DNA of 64,000 nt from Nocardia caishijiensis NBRC 108228 (GTDB lineage Bacteria > Actinomycetota > Actinomycetes > Mycobacteriales > Mycobacteriaceae): assembly GCF_001612825.1 (NCBI RefSeq), contig NZ_BDBE01000033.1, positions 124,001 through 188,000 of the forward strand, in the 5' to 3' direction. The notes under the pieces were generated by a model, which worked only from the letters and a program-made list of their open reading frames with translations, had not been told where the DNA came from and ran no database searches. The translations under genes were made by a program, and so were the position numbers. This document shows positions 7,013 to 15,912 of the stretch, one piece after another. Each line of letters begins with the position of its first letter. Position 1 is the stretch's first letter.

Positions 7013-8319
7013 TGCGCCTGGTCGCGCGCTCGTTCGCGCACCACCGCGCCTCCGCCGTCGCGACCGGGCTCGTCGCGGCCGCCGGAACGGCGCTGGTCAC
7101 CGCCATGGCAGGCCTGTTGGGCACGGGTCTTTCCGCTGTTCCGGACGACCGCGACTTTCTCGTCCAGTTCCCGCTCATCCTCGGCGGTTGGGTGCTGGCG
7201 ATCGTCCTGTTCGCGATGATCTCCACGATCGCGGTCGCCCTGCACGGGCGAGCGAACGAGATCGCGGGCATCCGGCTCATCGGCGCGACGCCGCCGCAGA
7301 TCCGCCGGATGATCGCCGCCGAAACCGCCATCGTGGCGAGCATCGCCGCCCTTCCCGGGCTGCTCGGCGGCCAACTGCTCGGCGTGGGCCTGCTCGCGGG
7401 CATTCGCGGCGCGGACCTGGTGGACGATGCCACGGGCTATGCACCCGGAGCGGTGTTTCCGCTGATCGCGACGGTGCTGATGCTCGGCGCCGCCGTTGCC
7501 GCCGCCTGGATCGGCAGCCGGACCATCGCCGCCAGGAGCCCGGTCGAGGACCCTGCTCCGGCACGGTCGCGGGGCGGGGCAGGGCGCCGGATCGCGGCCG
7601 GTGCGGCACTCACGGCGGGTCTCGCGTCCTCCATCGCCGTGCTCACGGTGGATGCGGACGACATCATGACCACCGCGCTGACCGGCCCCGCGTGCGTCCT
7701 CGCTGGCGTCGGCTCCGGTCTGCTCGCACCGGAGCTGATCCGCGCGGCGCAGCGCGTGCTCGCCCGGATTCCGGCGCTGCGCTCGGGTCCCGCGGGGCAT
7801 CTCGTGGCACTCAATCTGGCCACCGCGCCGGAGCGGATACGTCCGGCGGTGACGTTCCTGACCCTGTTCATCGGGGTCGCGGCGGGGACCTTGTCCATGC
7901 AGAGCATCGAGAACGGTCACGGCGCCGACGGCGGCGACGGGGAACTGATGGCCACCATCAATTACCTGGTGGTGTTCCTCATCGCCGCGTTCATGGCAAT
8001 CGCCCTGTCCAACAATCTGATCGCGTCCATCGCCCGCCGCCACACCGAGTTCGCCACCATGCACCTCATCGGGGCGACACCGAGCCAGTCACGACAGATG
8101 CTCATCGGTGAGGCCGCCACGGCCGTCACCATCAGCACGGTCACCGGCGCCGTCGGCGCGTTCGTCACCACCGTGCCGTTCGCGATCGTCAAAACCGGTG
8201 GCCCACTCGCCGCCTTCGCACCACTGCCCTATGCGGTCGCCGTCGTGCTCGGCGCTTGCACGACGGTGGGTGTGACCGCGGTGGCGGGTCGTCGAGCGGT
8301 CCGCGCCGCCGCGGCGTGA
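7009..8319 (+). CDS. FtsX-like ABC transporter permease
   Basis: 436 aa, starting at the ATG that overlaps the ATPase stop as ATGA. It has the duplicated FtsX/MacB architecture without a large periplasmic domain: two copies of a GATPPQIRRMIAAETA / GATPSQSRQMLIGEAA coupling-helix motif (about residues 95 and 355), each between membrane segments. About eight transmembrane segments are visible. With the preceding ATPase it would form an exporter for a hydrophobic compound or peptide, probably induced through the divergent TetR regulator. If the ATPase frameshift is real, this permease is orphaned. Confidence 0.85.
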   Translation: MMRLVARSFAHHRASAVATGLVAAAGTALVTAMAGLLGTGLSAVPDDRDFLVQFPLILGGWVLAIVLFAMISTIAVALHGRANEIAGIRLIGATPPQIRRMIAAETAIVASIAALPGLLGGQLLGVGLLAGIRGADLVDDATGYAPGAVFPLIATVLMLGAAVAAAWIGSRTIAARSPVEDPAPARSRGGAGRRIAAGAALTAGLASSIAVLTVDADDIMTTALTGPACVLAGVGSGLLAPELIRAAQRVLARIPALRSGPAGHLVALNLATAPERIRPAVTFLTLFIGVAAGTLSMQSIENGHGADGGDGELMATINYLVVFLIAAFMAIALSNNLIASIARRHTEFATMHLIGATPSQSRQMLIGEAATAVTISTVTGAVGAFVTTVPFAIVKTGGPLAAFAPLPYAVAVVLGACTTVGVTAVAGRRAVRAAAA

Positions 8320-8330
8320 GACCGACCACC

Positions 8331-8363
8331 CGTCGAGCCGACCACCGATCGGTCGGCTCGACG
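8331..8363 (+). terminator. Rho-independent-like terminator hairpin after the exporter
   Basis: A perfect 13-bp stem (CGTCGAGCCGACC with GGTCGGCTCGACG) surrounds a 7-nt loop, 12 bases after the permease stop codon. There is no U-tract, as is common in high-GC actinobacteria. It insulates the exporter from the arsenic operon. Confidence 0.7.
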
Positions 8364-8413
8364 GACCACCACGATGTTCGTGGAGAGATACTCCGTCGCC
8401 CGATCCCACCCGT

Positions 8414-8456
8414 TTGCCATTTGATTCGACATACGTCAATATCGATGCATGTCGAA
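8414..8456 (+). promoter_or_regulatory. arsR promoter and operator with start codon at the transcription start
   Basis: TTGCCA (8414-8419), a 17-bp spacer and CAATAT (8437-8442) form a promoter whose expected start falls at or next to the arsR ATG (8449), so the mRNA is probably leaderless. The perfect inverted repeat TTCGACAT (8425-8432) / ATGTCGAA (8449-8456) spans the -10 box and the start codon and is the likely ArsR operator. Confidence 0.55.
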
Positions 8457-8811
8457 GTCGGAGCTGGATCTGGCAATTGATGCCACCTGCTGCACGGAAC
8501 CGGTCGTTCGCGATCCGTTGACCCACAGCGAGGCCGTCGAACTCGCCGCACTGTTCAAGGCGTTGTCGGATCCGGTGCGGCTGCGGCTGCTGTCGCTGGT
8601 GGCGAGCCGCGCCGGTGGTGAGGCGTGCGTGTGCGATATCTCCGACGGAGTCGAGGTCGGCCAGCCGACGATCTCGCATCACCTCAAAGTGCTGCGCGAG
8701 GCGGGGTTGCTCACCAGTGAGCGGCGTGCTTCCTGGGTGTACTACCGCGTGGTGCCCGAAGCGTTCGCCCGCATCGCGAGCGCGCTGGCCACCGAGGATG
8801 TGCCCGCGTGA
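8449..8811 (+). CDS. arsR: ArsR family arsenite-responsive repressor
   Basis: 120 aa. A winged HTH protein: ALFKALSDPVRLRLLSLV, then a helix-turn-helix GQPTISHHLKVLREAGLL. Cysteines C14 and C15 near the N-terminus plus C60 and C62 (ACVCD) fit an As(III)/Sb(III) sensor; the CVC motif on the recognition helix region is the classical ArsR site, and the extra CC pair is a variant seen in actinobacteria. It is the first gene of arsR-acr3-arsC and overlaps the next gene by GTGA. It should repress its own operon until arsenite binds. Confidence 0.9.
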   Translation: MSKSELDLAIDATCCTEPVVRDPLTHSEAVELAALFKALSDPVRLRLLSLVASRAGGEACVCDISDGVEVGQPTISHHLKVLREAGLLTSERRASWVYYRVVPEAFARIASALATEDVPA

Positions 8812-9872
8812 GTACGACGGCCGAGTTGCCCGTCGCCGGGAAGCTGTCGACGCTCGACCGATTCCTGCCGCTGTGGATCGGTGCGGCGATGCTGGTCGGA
8901 ATCCTGTTGAGCCGCCTGGTTCCCGGCCTCGGTGACACGCTCGGCGCGGTCGAGATCGACGGTGTCTCGCTGCCGATCGCGATCGGCCTGCTGATCATGA
9001 TGTACCCGGTGCTGGCCAAGGTGCGCTACGACCGCCTCGACACCGTCACCGGCGATCGCAAGCTGATGATCTCCTCGCTGGCGCTGAACTGGATCTTCGG
9101 ACCCGCGCTCATGTTCGCGCTGGCCTGGATCTTCCTGTCCGACCTGCCCGAGTACCGCACCGGTCTGATCATCGTCGGCCTGGCCCGGTGCATCGCCATG
9201 GTCATCATCTGGAACGACCTGGCCTGCGGTGACCGTGAGGCCGCCGCCGTGCTGGTCGCGCTGAACTCGGTGTTCCAGGTGTTCATGTTCGCCGCGCTCG
9301 GCTGGTTCTACCTGTCGGTGCTGCCCGGGTGGCTCGGCCTCGAGCGAACCCAGATCGACACCTCACCGTGGGACATCGCGACCTCGGTGCTGTTCTTCCT
9401 CGGCATTCCGCTCGTCGCGGGCTATCTGAGCAGGCGCATCGGCGAACGCGCGAAGGGCCGCGCCTGGTACGAGTCGACGTTCCTGCCCGCCATCGGCCCG
9501 TGGGCGCTCTACGGTCTGCTGTTCACCATCGTGATCCTGTTCGCGCTGCAAGGTCAGCAGATCACCGCCCATCCGTGGGACGTGGCCCGCATCGCACTGC
9601 CTCTGCTGGTGTACTTCGCGGTGATGTGGGGCGGTGGCTTCGCGCTCGGCGCGGTCCTCGGCCTCGGCTACGCACGCACCACGACACTGGCCTTCACTGC
9701 CGCGGGCAACAATTTCGAGTTGGCCATCGCCGTCGCCATCGCGACCTACGGCGCGAGTTCCGGCGAGGCACTCGCGGGCGTGGTCGGCCCACTCATCGAG
9801 GTCCCGGTTCTCGTCGGGCTCGTCTACGTCTCGCTAGTCCTGCGAAAGCGCTTCGCCGCCGACGCGTTCTGA
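8808..9872 (+). CDS. acr3: ACR3 family arsenite efflux permease
   Basis: 354 aa, GTG start coupled to arsR by a GTGA overlap. About ten transmembrane segments. The conserved fourth-segment motif GLARCIAMVIIWNDLACGD holds the essential Cys (C128) and Asn/Asp residues, and AAGNNFELAIAVAIA near residue 300 is the second ACR3 signature. ACR3 exports As(OH)3 with the proton gradient. Together with ArsC it gives arsenate resistance: reduction, then efflux. Confidence 0.93.
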   Translation: MSTTAELPVAGKLSTLDRFLPLWIGAAMLVGILLSRLVPGLGDTLGAVEIDGVSLPIAIGLLIMMYPVLAKVRYDRLDTVTGDRKLMISSLALNWIFGPALMFALAWIFLSDLPEYRTGLIIVGLARCIAMVIIWNDLACGDREAAAVLVALNSVFQVFMFAALGWFYLSVLPGWLGLERTQIDTSPWDIATSVLFFLGIPLVAGYLSRRIGERAKGRAWYESTFLPAIGPWALYGLLFTIVILFALQGQQITAHPWDVARIALPLLVYFAVMWGGGFALGAVLGLGYARTTTLAFTAAGNNFELAIAVAIATYGASSGEALAGVVGPLIEVPVLVGLVYVSLVLRKRFAADAF

Positions 9873-9901
9873 TCTTCCTCTCCCGAAAGGCATTGATACC
9901 C

Positions 9902-10315
9902 ATGCCCTCCACCCCGAGCGTGCTCTTCGTCTGTGTCCACAACGCCGGACGATCCCAGATGGCGCAGGCCTTCCTGACCCACCTCGCGGGCGATGCGATC
10001 GAGGTCCGCTCCGCGGGCACCGCGCCCGCGGACACCCTCAACCCCGCGGCCGTCGCGGCGATGGCCGAACTCGGCATCGACATCACCGACCGATCCCCCG
10101 AAATCCTCACCCCCGACACAGTCGAAACCTCCACCGTCGTCATCACGATGGGATGCGGCGACACCTGCCCCTACTTCCCCGGCGTCGACTACCGCGACTG
10201 GCAGCTGGACGATCCGGCAGGCAAGAGCGTGGAAGCAGTACGCCCGATCCGCGACGAGATCAGGAAACGCATCGAGGACCTGATCGCCGAACTGGCACCG
10301 GTCGAGAGCCCGTAG
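9902..10315 (+). CDS. arsC: Arsenate reductase (LMW phosphatase-like)
   Basis: 137 aa from the ATG at 9902, behind CCCGAAAGG. The P-loop is VCVHNAGRS with Cys11 as nucleophile and Arg17 (C-X5-R). A second motif, MGCGDTCPYFPG, supplies two more Cys, the arrangement of reductases that form an intramolecular disulfide, and the general-acid Asp lies in the DWQLDDPAG segment. It reduces arsenate to arsenite for export by ACR3. The electron donor, thioredoxin or mycothiol/mycoredoxin, cannot be settled from sequence alone, although three Cys favour thioredoxin. Confidence 0.92.
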   Translation: MPSTPSVLFVCVHNAGRSQMAQAFLTHLAGDAIEVRSAGTAPADTLNPAAVAAMAELGIDITDRSPEILTPDTVETSTVVITMGCGDTCPYFPGVDYRDWQLDDPAGKSVEAVRPIRDEIRKRIEDLIAELAPVESP

Positions 10316-10336
10316 GTGCACCTGCTCGCGGAGCCG

Positions 10337-11047
10337 TCATCGAGGCTGATGCGGCATCGCGAGGCGGCGGAGGTGGTCGACGAATTGCTGGTCGCCGCAG
10401 GGATCGATGTGGATTTCGCGGCCGTGGCGGGTGTAGACGTACCGGCCGTCGTTGCGGACGTCGAACCAGCTCGCGTATCTCGACACGGCCGTGCCGGTAT
10501 GCGTGACCTTGACGTGTCCGCTACCGGTTCGGGGCGCCGCCAACAGATCACGCATACGGATCGCCTCACGGGTCAGGGCAGCCGACCACGAGGATTCCGG
10601 GCTTCGCCCCTGGAGACGATCCACTGTTTCGACCATCCGGCCGGTGTTTCCGGCGGGTGCGCTGCCCGCTACCGCCGCGACCATTCGTGTGACGACGTTG
10701 ACCGACCCCACCTGAATCGTCACATCGCCACCGTATTCCTGTGTCGCGCCGGGATGTTGGACGACGGCGACACCGATATCGGTGACGACCGCGCCATACG
10801 CGCGAATCGGCCGATCGCGGTTGCCCACCACCTCGATCGCGGTCTCCGGTTCGAAAATCGTTCGGAGCACCGGAAAGAGGTCGACGTCGTCGCGCACGTG
10901 GATGCGCGAGCGGCAGGATGCCTCGATGATTTCCCACTCCGAGCGGTACCGCGCCGAGCTCAGCAACCGCAGCGGCGCCGGGAACCGGTCGGCGCCGAAC
11001 TCACCACAGACATAGATGAATTCGTCCGGTGTGAAGTGCCACTTCAT
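10337..11047 (-). CDS. EspG-family ESX secretion-associated chaperone
   Basis: 236 aa. The start MKWHFTPDEFIYVCGEFGADRFP.. and the LTREAIRMRDLLAAPRTGSG and FVDHLRRLA segments near the C-terminus match EspG proteins, cytosolic chaperones that bind PE/PPE-type substrates of type VII secretion systems and keep them soluble. It is the last gene of a seven-gene unit; its start overlaps the stop of the PPE-like gene by ATGA, which fits a chaperone/substrate pair. No EccC ATPase lies in the window, so the secretion machine must be elsewhere. Confidence 0.75.
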   Translation of the reverse strand: MKWHFTPDEFIYVCGEFGADRFPAPLRLLSSARYRSEWEIIEASCRSRIHVRDDVDLFPVLRTIFEPETAIEVVGNRDRPIRAYGAVVTDIGVAVVQHPGATQEYGGDVTIQVGSVNVVTRMVAAVAGSAPAGNTGRMVETVDRLQGRSPESSWSAALTREAIRMRDLLAAPRTGSGHVKVTHTGTAVSRYASWFDVRNDGRYVYTRHGREIHIDPCGDQQFVDHLRRLAMPHQPR

Positions 11048-12462
11048 CGAGGCTGCTCGTCGGGTGTGGTCCAGTCGTCCTGGCCGTACGCGGATTCGTC
11101 GCGACGCAGCGTCTCCCAGTCACCCTCGCGAACCGGACCGTCATCGATGCCGAACACCGCTGGGACTGTGGGTTCGCGCGGGCCGATCAGCTCCTCGGTG
11201 TTGCGCTGGTCGACCAACCAGTCCGGCGTCTTACGCTCGTCGTCGTCTTGTCGACGGCCTGCGCCCGCGCCCGGCATTCCGGCCATACCCGGGTAGGCGC
11301 GGCCACCCGCCCCGCCGGTCGGTCCGCCCGCCACAGCGGCGACCGGGCCCGCGACCGGGGTACCCGGCAGCGCACGACCCGCCCCTGGAACGCCTGCGCC
11401 CGCTTGCCCACCGGACGCGCCCGCACCACCCGGCGAGCCGGATTGACCCGAACCAGGCGCTCCCCCAACGCTGTTCGGCGAACCGGAGGACGAACCGACG
11501 GCGCCGGGGTCTGTCGATGCCGCGGTGGTGCTGCTGTCATCCGACGGATCATCGGCGGATCCACCGTTGTCTTCCGCCGAACCCGCCTCATTGCCCGAAG
11601 CGCCGTCTGAACTTGGATCGTCGTTCGCTTCTTCTGACTCCAGGCCATCCGAAACCAGCTGATTGCCCGCGTCCGCACCCGGCTGGTCCCCTACACCCAG
11701 TCGAGTTCCCGAGGATTGGTCACCCGCGGCATCGCCCGACAGAACCGAGTTCCCAGGAGCCCCCTGGATGCTCGCGCCCTCACCGGGCTCAGTCGGCGCA
11801 CCGAAGGTCGGCACACCTTGCCCGGCCGGATCGTAATTGGGCACATAGTGATTCGTCATCGCCCAGACAGCCTCCAGATGACTGTCACTGGCCGACTGCG
11901 CGGAGTTGGTGAGAACGGCAGGATTCTCCAGCCCCGGAATGAGCGGAGCGGCGGGTTTGTCGCCCGACGGCGGCGGTGGAACAGCCGCCTTCACCGCCTC
12001 CGCCGCCAACGCGGCCGACTCGATCCGCCACCCCACCCCATTGGCGATGTCCTGCATGCCCGTCATCTCACCGACGAAACGGTCGAGGGCCGCCAGCATC
12101 GCATCCGCCGACGCGCCCGCCCACCCGCCCGCCGCCGACTTACGAACTTTGAGCCCCAAATTCATGGTCGCGAACTGCATCCCGGTCCCGATCAACTTCC
12201 ACGCCTCGGCAGCGGCGTGCATCGTTCCCGGTTGCATCTGCTGGGCGTGGTCGTAGATCTCCTGATGAGAGATGCCCTGGAAATTCTCCATCGTCTGGAT
12301 GTAGGCGGGATCGTGCGCACCATCGGCCGCCGATTGAGCGAGATCCGACGCCCACTGACGAGTGGTGGCCGCGCCCTGGCCTGCCCGCACTATTTCTGGC
12401 GTCGATCCGGTGATACCCGTGACGATCGCGGGGCCGGACAATACCGGGTTGTCGCCGGTCAT
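11044..12462 (-). CDS. PPE-like ESX substrate with Gly/Pro/Ser-rich tail
   Basis: 472 aa from the ATG at 12462, which shares its A with the TGA of the lipoprotein gene. Residues 1-170 are helical with HQEIYDHAQQMQPGTMHAAAEAWKLIG, GGWAGASADAMLAALDRFV (a WxGxSA-type turn), and IANGVGWRIE, the plan of a PPE/WXG-type secreted helical hairpin. Residues 190-420 are low complexity (Gly, Ala, Pro, Ser, Asp), and the acidic C-terminus ends GQDDWTTPDEQPR. It is likely exported by an ESX machine with EspG, encoded next to it, as chaperone. The classification as PPE rests on helical pattern and context, not on a clear PPE tripeptide. Confidence 0.6.
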   Translation of the reverse strand: MTGDNPVLSGPAIVTGITGSTPEIVRAGQGAATTRQWASDLAQSAADGAHDPAYIQTMENFQGISHQEIYDHAQQMQPGTMHAAAEAWKLIGTGMQFATMNLGLKVRKSAAGGWAGASADAMLAALDRFVGEMTGMQDIANGVGWRIESAALAAEAVKAAVPPPPSGDKPAAPLIPGLENPAVLTNSAQSASDSHLEAVWAMTNHYVPNYDPAGQGVPTFGAPTEPGEGASIQGAPGNSVLSGDAAGDQSSGTRLGVGDQPGADAGNQLVSDGLESEEANDDPSSDGASGNEAGSAEDNGGSADDPSDDSSTTAASTDPGAVGSSSGSPNSVGGAPGSGQSGSPGGAGASGGQAGAGVPGAGRALPGTPVAGPVAAVAGGPTGGAGGRAYPGMAGMPGAGAGRRQDDDERKTPDWLVDQRNTEELIGPREPTVPAVFGIDDGPVREGDWETLRRDESAYGQDDWTTPDEQPR

Positions 12463-13085
12463 CAGTTGTCCTTTCCGATGGTCGGCTCGAGTGTCGTGGC
12501 GATCTCGATGATGTTGTCGCAGGGTTGCATCCCTTTGACCCGGCCCGCTGTATGAGTGCGGACCGTGATTCCGAGATATCCCACGGCCGTCTGGAGATCG
12601 ACAGAACAACCATCGGGGTCGCCCTTCGACGATTTCACCGCCGGGCGGCCGTTCACCACGAGATCTTCGGTTCTCCCCGCATACTTGGCGCGAACCTCGT
12701 CCAACGACACGTTGCTCGACTCGAGCGCCAAGACCTCATCGTCGCCACGCTTGAAGTTGCACGACAGGAAGGTGTATTCAGCAACCATGTCCTTGCCCCG
12801 ACGACGAGAAGACGGGTCGAATCCTGTGGCCTGAATGCTCGCGTCATCGATCCACGTGCACGGATCCACAACCACCGCGGACCTGCCGCTCGACTTCGCA
12901 TATTTGTTGTCCTGGGACGGCGGTTGCAGATGCGCGGCGGTCAGGGTCGGGCGTGCCGAGGCAGGTGCGGCCGAACCCGGCGACGGCGTGGCCTCACCGG
13001 GCTGCGAGCTGGAACACCCAGCCGAAACGGCTGCCGCAATGGCGATCGACACCACAGCCGCCTGCCTGCGGTACTGCGCGTTCAT
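12462..13085 (-). CDS. DUF3558 family lipoprotein
   Basis: 207 aa. The signal peptide ends in a lipobox VSAGC with Cys24 as the lipidated residue, followed by a Ser/Pro-rich linker. The domain contains DPCTWIDDASIQATGF, YTFLSCNF, NGRPAV and GCSVDLQTAVGYLGITV, matching the DUF3558 family of actinobacterial lipoproteins. Two Cys pairs probably form disulfides. Start and stop codons overlap neighbours (ATGA upstream, TGATG downstream). It sits outside the membrane and is probably an accessory of the secretion unit; no biochemical role is known. Confidence 0.8.
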   Translation of the reverse strand: MNAQYRRQAAVVSIAIAAAVSAGCSSSQPGEATPSPGSAAPASARPTLTAAHLQPPSQDNKYAKSSGRSAVVVDPCTWIDDASIQATGFDPSSRRRGKDMVAEYTFLSCNFKRGDDEVLALESSNVSLDEVRAKYAGRTEDLVVNGRPAVKSSKGDPDGCSVDLQTAVGYLGITVRTHTAGRVKGMQPCDNIIEIATTLEPTIGKDN

Positions 13086-13450
13086 GATCCGGCCACCGGA
13101 TTCGTGACGGCCTGCAGCGCCGAGGCGTTGGCACGGTCGACGTCGTCGAAAAGTCCGGCCGCCCGATAAATCGCGGCAGCCATCTGATATGCGACCTGTT
13201 CTGCCTGTTTGAGCGCTTCGCAACCCTGTAGCGCCTTCGCCTCGAAGCCGGACTGCAACTGCTTCGCGGACTCGAACCCGCCATAGCCGGACTGTCTCGA
13301 CTGCTCGAACACCTGATCCTGGAAGCTCGCCAACCGTTCGGCGTACCACGTGAAATGCGATGCGCATTCCCGTGCCGCCGACTCGGTGAGCACAAAGGTT
13401 CCCGCCTCGGCAGCGGCGAAAAGCTCCTTGGCATGAGCAGTGTCAGCCAT
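13082..13450 (-). CDS. Small helical WXG100-like/ESX-associated protein
   Basis: 122 aa, all alpha. An N-terminal helix with RECASHFTWYAERLASFQDQV, a turn around SGYGGFESAKQLQSGFEAKA, and a second helix (LKQAEQVAYQMAAAIYRAAGLFDDVD) give the helix-turn-helix outline of WXG100/DUF2563 partners, although the W-x-G itself is replaced by YGGF. Its stop overlaps the lipoprotein start (ATGA). Probably a substrate or co-secreted partner of the PPE-like protein. It is separated by 24 bases from the upstream gene. Confidence 0.6.
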   Translation of the reverse strand: MADTAHAKELFAAAEAGTFVLTESAARECASHFTWYAERLASFQDQVFEQSRQSGYGGFESAKQLQSGFEAKALQGCEALKQAEQVAYQMAAAIYRAAGLFDDVDRANASALQAVTNPVAGS

Positions 13451-13474
13451 TGGCCGCTCCCATCGTTTCTGCGT

Positions 13475-14143
13475 TCATGAGGTCGGCCGTATCGGTGAGG
13501 AACGCTTGTCCGCCGGTAGATGACAACCCAGTTCCAGACTGAGAACTGTGCGAGCCGGAGTTGCGGAGAGGTTTCTCGTAGCTTCGGATGCCGGTTGGTT
13601 GTGCATCCTTATCACGAGGGTTCTATCGGCACTGACAAGTTCCATCCGGCGGTATTTCGGAACTCCGTTCTCGGTGACCGGAAGTCCCAGGTCACTCGAG
13701 GCAGCGACCGATCGGCGAGAGAACTCCTCCCAGCCACTCACCGGAACCGGGTCACCGGGATCTCCCGTTGTGCCCGCGCTGCTGTAACTGATTGTTTTAC
13801 CTTCGGTCCTGTCGAAGGGCTGTTCGCAATCGGACACCACTCTCCCGATCTCGACGGTCCATGTCATTCGGGGATGGATATCGGTCACGATGGCTTGAAC
13901 GCGCGACATGAGTTCGAGTGCCTTTGATTCGGCATCCTCGAGGCTGCTACGACCTTGCAGCCGGGTCACCGCCTGCGCGGTCTCCTCAGGGCTCGTCGGC
14001 TGACGTTCGTACGGTTTGTCGAACAACGTCACCCACAACCAAGGCCCTAGCGTCATGCAGAAGATGGCCACGATGGCGATCGGAATCGCCATCAGCAGAA
14101 AGATGGTGTTCTTCTGGGCAGCCGTCCTCTTTTGTTTCGTCAT
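13475..14143 (-). CDS. Membrane-anchored protein (LppA-like) of the ESX-associated unit
   Basis: 222 aa. A basic N-terminus precedes one transmembrane segment (about residues 14-40, IFLLMAIPIAIVAIFCMTL), so most of the protein faces outside. The external part has paired acidic/helical segments (PEETAQAVTRLQGRSSLEDAESKALELM) and two Cys. The layout, with SWEEFSRRSV and RMHNQPASEATRNLSA motifs, is reminiscent of mycobacterial LppA-type proteins but lacks a lipobox. It overlaps the hydrolase gene by ATGA. Function unknown; genetic context links it to type VII secretion substrates. Confidence 0.6.
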   Translation of the reverse strand: MTKQKRTAAQKNTIFLLMAIPIAIVAIFCMTLGPWLWVTLFDKPYERQPTSPEETAQAVTRLQGRSSLEDAESKALELMSRVQAIVTDIHPRMTWTVEIGRVVSDCEQPFDRTEGKTISYSSAGTTGDPGDPVPVSGWEEFSRRSVAASSDLGLPVTENGVPKYRRMELVSADRTLVIRMHNQPASEATRNLSATPARTVLSLELGCHLPADKRSSPIRPTS

Positions 14144-15912
14144 CGAACACCAGCACTTCCAGGCTCGATCGCGTTTTGCGGTAGCCCGGCGACTATCGCC
14201 GCCAGGTTGTAGCCGCTGCGGTGCAACTTGCCGGTCGAGGTGTCCGTTCGACCATATTCGGAGTGCCCCTCCGCTCCAGTGTAGGTAGTGTCGCCGACCA
14301 CGGCCTCATCGGTGCTGAGATGGGTCACCCACGGCATATTGACCGGGCTGCGGCCGAAGGCATTGAAATTTCCGACCTGTTCCTTCTTTTCGGTCATCTC
14401 GTAGACATGGCCCGGTGCGAGACCGAGGTCCCCAGCCGACTCCACCGCGTCGTTCAATCCGCTGAGCACCGCGACGGAAGGACCCTTCGCACCGGCGAAT
14501 TCTCCGCCGATACCGGGTGAGCCGTAGAACACCACATCATCCACGGCTCCGCCCTGTTGTTGCAGCGCGTGACTGGTCGCCAGCGATCCGTACGAATGAC
14601 CGAGCGCGGTGATATGGGGATCGGTGTTCTGATTGGCCACTTCGATACCCTGGTAGAAGTTCGACAAGGGTTGAGCGGCCTCTTGTGCCCGGTCTTCGAA
14701 CAAGACCTCGGGGTAGCTCATCCCCTCCTGCGGCGGGTCATACCCCATCCAGGCGATCGTTGATACTTTCTTGCCCGCCGCGCCCGCGTCGGTCAATTGT
14801 GACTGCGCTTCGCTCTGCAGAGCAGCCGCTTCGTTCACCATGCCCGGCAGGGACTCTCGCACGTTCGAGGTCAGGCCCGGAGTTGTCACCGACACGTGGT
14901 CAGCGGTGTCGGGATCGCCGACGGCGACAGCCGCACGGACCTGACGGCCATTGGTGGTGTCGAGCCCGAGCAGCATTCGCGGCTGCTCGGGCGTACCTTG
15001 CGAAAGGGATTGTTCGATCGCACGGACATCAGCCAGCCGGGCCTGCTTGTCCTGCAGTTCCTGTGCCGAACCGATGGCTTTCGGATTGCCCTGCACGACA
15101 GCGGCGAGACGGGTGACCTCCCCCTCCAGCCGAGCTTTCTCTGTGGCGAGATATGCCCTGTTCGCTTCGTCTCGTACCTGCGCGGGAAGCCCGTCCAGAT
15201 TTCCGATGGTGGCGGGTTGGGTTCGGATCGCCTCGGCTTGCTGTTCAGGGGTCAGCGAGTCCCAGTACTTTCGATTGTCTTGCGGGGTAGAACCTTTCGG
15301 TGGTTCCGGAACGATGACCGGGGTCTTCAGGACGGTGGTGTTCTGGAAGTCGGTGTCGTCGGGGAGGTCGAAGAACGCGGCCTTGATCGCCGCGGTGGCG
15401 GCGGTGTCGACATCGGCGGCGTTGGCCAGGGCCGCTTTCAGGGCAGCTGTGCAGGCGGCCTCGTCGATGGCCAGGGCCGCGATGGCGGTGCTGTAGCGGT
15501 TGGCGTCGCCGTTGACCGCCGAGTACAGCGCGCGTTTGGCCGTCTCGGTGATCTCGCAGGTGCCGTCGGGTTCGACCGCGAAGTTCCTGGGTGCGGCTTC
15601 GGCGTTGGACTTCGCGGTAGCGACAAGGTTCTTGGCGGTCTCGTAGAAGGTCGCGTGCTGGGTCGCGGCGGTTTGGCCGTTGCCAAGTGCCGCGAGGACC
15701 TGGCCGGCCTGGGTGCGCGCGACCTCGAAGCGTGCGCGCATCGCCTCACCGGCCTGGCCCTTCCATGTTTCCCGCGAACTGTCGACAGCACGCCACTGCT
15801 CGTCCATCTTCGTGCGCAGCTCGCTCGCCTGTCGCCCCCATTCGGTCGCGAGCGCGGTCAACTGCCCTGGCTGCCAGCTCATGACCTGGGCGACAGTCAG
15901 TGCCTTGGTCAT
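14140..15912 (-). CDS. WXG100-like alpha/beta hydrolase (DUF1023-type)
   Basis: 590 aa from the ATG at 15912. An N-terminal helical part of about 100 residues includes ELRTKMDEQWRAVDSSRETWKGQAGEAMRARF with the W-x-G turn at WKG, so it resembles an ESX substrate domain. A long helical middle (about 110-330) leads to a C-terminal alpha/beta-hydrolase domain with nucleophile motif GHSYGS (Ser440), and a WMGYDPPQEG segment as in DUF1023 proteins. The enzyme probably acts at the cell surface after secretion, as an esterase or lipase; substrate unknown. Start and stop overlap neighbours by ATGA. Confidence 0.75.
   Translation of the reverse strand: MTKALTVAQVMSWQPGQLTALATEWGRQASELRTKMDEQWRAVDSSRETWKGQAGEAMRARFEVARTQAGQVLAALGNGQTAATQHATFYETAKNLVATAKSNAEAAPRNFAVEPDGTCEITETAKRALYSAVNGDANRYSTAIAALAIDEAACTAALKAALANAADVDTAATAAIKAAFFDLPDDTDFQNTTVLKTPVIVPEPPKGSTPQDNRKYWDSLTPEQQAEAIRTQPATIGNLDGLPAQVRDEANRAYLATEKARLEGEVTRLAAVVQGNPKAIGSAQELQDKQARLADVRAIEQSLSQGTPEQPRMLLGLDTTNGRQVRAAVAVGDPDTADHVSVTTPGLTSNVRESLPGMVNEAAALQSEAQSQLTDAGAAGKKVSTIAWMGYDPPQEGMSYPEVLFEDRAQEAAQPLSNFYQGIEVANQNTDPHITALGHSYGSLATSHALQQQGGAVDDVVFYGSPGIGGEFAGAKGPSVAVLSGLNDAVESAGDLGLAPGHVYEMTEKKEQVGNFNAFGRSPVNMPWVTHLSTDEAVVGDTTYTGAEGHSEYGRTDTSTGKLHRSGYNLAAIVAGLPQNAIEPGSAGVR

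Noticed and set aside
11044..12462. True PPE protein
   Set aside because: No Pro-Pro-Glu at residues 7-9; the class is stated only as PPE-like on helix pattern and EspG pairing.
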